Shown here one piece after another: positions 62,393 to 64,000 of a stretch of 64,000 nt of DNA. Each line of letters opens with the position of its first letter. The stretch's first letter is position 1. Made by a program: the position numbers and the translations under genes. This DNA is from Actinomyces sp. zg-332 (GTDB taxonomy: Bacteria > Actinomycetota > Actinomycetes > Actinomycetales > Actinomycetaceae). The stretch lies in the NCBI RefSeq assembly GCF_011751945.2, contig NZ_CP064951.1:186001-250000 (forward strand), read 5' to 3'. The notes beneath the pieces were generated by a model. The model had not been told where the DNA came from. It searched no databases and saw only the letters and a list, made by a program, of their open reading frames with translations.

Positions 62393-63472
62393 GTGTCTTT
62401 AACTATTGGTATTGCTGGTTTGCCTAATGTTGGTAAATCCACTTTGTTTAACGCTTTGACTAGAGCTACTGTTTTGGCAGCTAACTATCCTTTTGCAACT
62501 ATTGAACCAAATGTTGGTGTTGTGCCTTTGCCTGATGAACGATTGAATAAATTAGCTGAAATTTTTGGCTCTGAGCGTATTTTGCCTGCTACTGTGTCTT
62601 TTGTCGATATTGCTGGTATTGTGCGTGGGGCTTCTGAAGGTGAAGGGCTTGGAAACCAGTTCTTAGCTAATATTCGTGAAGCTGATGCGATATGCCAAGT
62701 TACGCGTGTTTTTTCTGACCCTGACGTTGTTCACGTTGATGGCCGCGTGAATCCTGAAGATGATATTGAAACTATTTCTACTGAGCTTGTTTTGGCAGAT
62801 ATTCAGACTCTAGAAAAAGCTGTTGTAAGACTTGAAAAAGAAGTTCGTGGGAAAAAAGTTGAGCCTGCTGTTCTTGAAATGGCAAAGAAAGCTTTGTCTG
62901 TTTTAGAAGAAGGTAAAATTTTATACACTAACCAACAAGGGTTAGATTTCGATATTTTGAAGCAGTTCCACCTTATGACCACTAAGCCTTTTATATATGT
63001 GTTTAATGTTGATGAAGATGGTCTAAACGATGAAGAGCTTAAAGCTAAACTCGGTGATTTAGTTTCTCCAGCAGAAGCTATTTTCTTAGATGCTAAGTTT
63101 GAAGCTGATTTGGTTGAACTTGATGAAGATGAAGCTTTAGAAATGCTGCATGAGGCTGGGCAAGATGAATCTGGTTTAGATAAGTTAGCCAGAGTTGGTT
63201 TTAATACTTTGGGATTACAAACTTATCTTACAGCTGGTCCAAAGGAGGCTCGTGCTTGGACTATTCGTAAGGGTGATACAGCTCCTGAAGCTGCTGGAGT
63301 TATTCATACTGATTTTCAGCGTGGCTTTATTAAAGCTGAGGTTGTTTCTTTTGAAGATTTAGTTTCATGCGGAGGAATGGCTGAAGCTAAGGCGGCAGGT
63401 AAGGTACGAATGGAAGGTAAAGACTACGTTATGGTAGATGGTGACGTAGTTGAGTTCCGTTTTAACGTTTAA
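62393..63472 (+). CDS. ychF: Redox-regulated ATPase YchF (Obg-like GTPase family)
   Basis: 359 residues from GTG 62393 with TAGGA just upstream. G1 is GLPNVGKSTLFNALT; then DIAGIVRGASEGEGLGNQFL (G3) and a NVDE-type G4 that prefers ATP over GTP, as in the YchF/OLA1 branch. The C-terminal TGS domain includes TAGPKEARAWTIRKG and the family end VMVDGDVVEFRFNV. Ribosome-associated, with proposed roles in stress and translation. Confidence 0.96.
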   Translation: MSLTIGIAGLPNVGKSTLFNALTRATVLAANYPFATIEPNVGVVPLPDERLNKLAEIFGSERILPATVSFVDIAGIVRGASEGEGLGNQFLANIREADAICQVTRVFSDPDVVHVDGRVNPEDDIETISTELVLADIQTLEKAVVRLEKEVRGKKVEPAVLEMAKKALSVLEEGKILYTNQQGLDFDILKQFHLMTTKPFIYVFNVDEDGLNDEELKAKLGDLVSPAEAIFLDAKFEADLVELDEDEALEMLHEAGQDESGLDKLARVGFNTLGLQTYLTAGPKEARAWTIRKGDTAPEAAGVIHTDFQRGFIKAEVVSFEDLVSCGGMAEAKAAGKVRMEGKDYVMVDGDVVEFRFNV

Positions 63473-63516
63473 TAAGTTTATTTTGAGGTAGTATCACTTC
63501 TATAAAATTTTTCTGT

Positions 63517-63564
63517 ATGGGGTATCTCTCTAAATGGTATTTTTAGGAAGATATCCCATTTTTG
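63517..63564 (+). terminator. Intrinsic terminator after ychF
   Basis: ATGGGGTATCT (63517-63527) pairs with AGATATCCCAT (63549-63559), followed by TTTTT. Confidence 0.75.
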
Positions 63565-63842
63565 ATACCATTTTGTCATTTGTGTTTAGGTGTGAAAATT
63601 ATTTACTTAATGACTTATTTACCTTTTCTTCTGAAGAAAGTTATAAAAGATAATATATTTTATTTTGAGAAGATGAGAAATTTACTGCAGTTATTTATAA
63701 GACATCATGGTAAAGCTAGTGTCATAAAAATTATTAAGTGTTGTAATGTAAAAGTTGGTTATAAATATATGGCTTTGTGATACTTTTCTTTTTTTGGACT
63801 ATAAATACTAAAAAGTCTCATTATATAATCTTAAAATAAGTA

Positions 63843-63869
63843 TTTTAATCTCATCATACGAGATTAAAA
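63843..63869. terminator. Inverted repeat, possible terminator for a gene beyond the right edge
   Basis: TTTTAATCTC (63843-63852) and GAGATTAAAA (63860-63869) form a perfect 10-bp stem with a 7-nt loop. It may end a minus-strand gene lying outside the window. Confidence 0.45.
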
Positions 63870-64000
63870 GGTAGTTTTTCTTCAAAAAATGACATTTATA
63901 TCATTTTTGTAAAGCTTTAATATTGAAATAATAAAATCCGATAAGTATACTCTTGATTTACAAATATTGGAATATTTATATTTTGCTGTTATCTATGCTT

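Larger units (their letters stand above)
63473..64000. other. Gene-poor right end of the window
   Basis: 528 bp without a supported gene. A frame of 72 residues at 63562 has no ribosome-binding site and overlaps the ychF terminator, so it is not called. A perfect inverted repeat lies at 63843-63869. Confidence 0.5.

Noticed and set aside
63562-63780. 72-residue frame after ychF
   Set aside because: Starts right at the ychF terminator without a ribosome-binding site, and resembles no family.

Overview
This window comes from a low-G+C member of the Actinobacteria (Actinomycetota), most likely in or near the Actinomycetaceae. The 16S and 23S rRNAs read as actinobacterial, and the 23S carries an extra region near window 9763-9865 where high-G+C Gram-positives have their ~100-nt helix-54 insertion. 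The housekeeping order rsmI-metG-tatD-RpfB-like-rsmA-ispE-ABC-F-tRNA(Gln)-glmU-prs-rplY-pth-mfd-eno-ftsB-DUF501-ppx is the conserved actinobacterial one. The DNA is strongly A+T rich (roughly one third G+C by eye), unusual for the phylum. The genus cannot be named from the sequence alone.

Left part (1-19.8 kb): surface proteins around a ribosomal operon. A very large sortase-anchored protein enters from the left edge, with an SdrD_B-like module, eleven SpaA/Cna_B-like modules and an LPATG anchor. A complete 16S-23S-5S operon follows. After a 2.2-kb AT-rich gene desert come two wall-anchored proteins, one with LAKTG and one with LPETG plus seven InlB-type repeats. These two share an N-terminal module that I do not recognise from any named family.

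Middle part (20-47 kb): the conserved housekeeping run, all on the plus strand. It makes rRNA methyltransferases, MetRS, TatD, a DUF348/G5 wall-lytic protein, isoprenoid, UDP-GlcNAc and PRPP enzymes, L25, peptidyl-tRNA hydrolase, Mfd and enolase. Two minus-strand insertions interrupt it: a YfcC-type permease with a membrane-bound LuxR regulator (27.7-30.5 kb), and a right-handed beta-helix adhesin with five near-identical 258-bp SHIRT repeats and an LPETG anchor (33.7-37.5 kb).

Right part (47-64 kb): ftsB-like, DUF501, ppx, a DUF1461 membrane protein, nhaA, an odd class-I tRNA with anticodon UAA, a NarL-type two-component system, a Bax-inhibitor-1 protein, an FKBP, greA, uppS, a PfkB sugar kinase with xseA/xseB, ispH and ychF.

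There are no transposases, integrases, CRISPR arrays, phage genes or sortase genes. The most interesting material is the repeat-built surface proteins (probable length-variable adhesins), the unnamed module shared by the two neighbouring wall proteins, a compact three-way-junction leader before a short-form L25 gene, a G+C-rich structured-RNA candidate behind the rRNA operon, an orphan terminator suggesting a ~110-nt small RNA, and the unusual tRNA.
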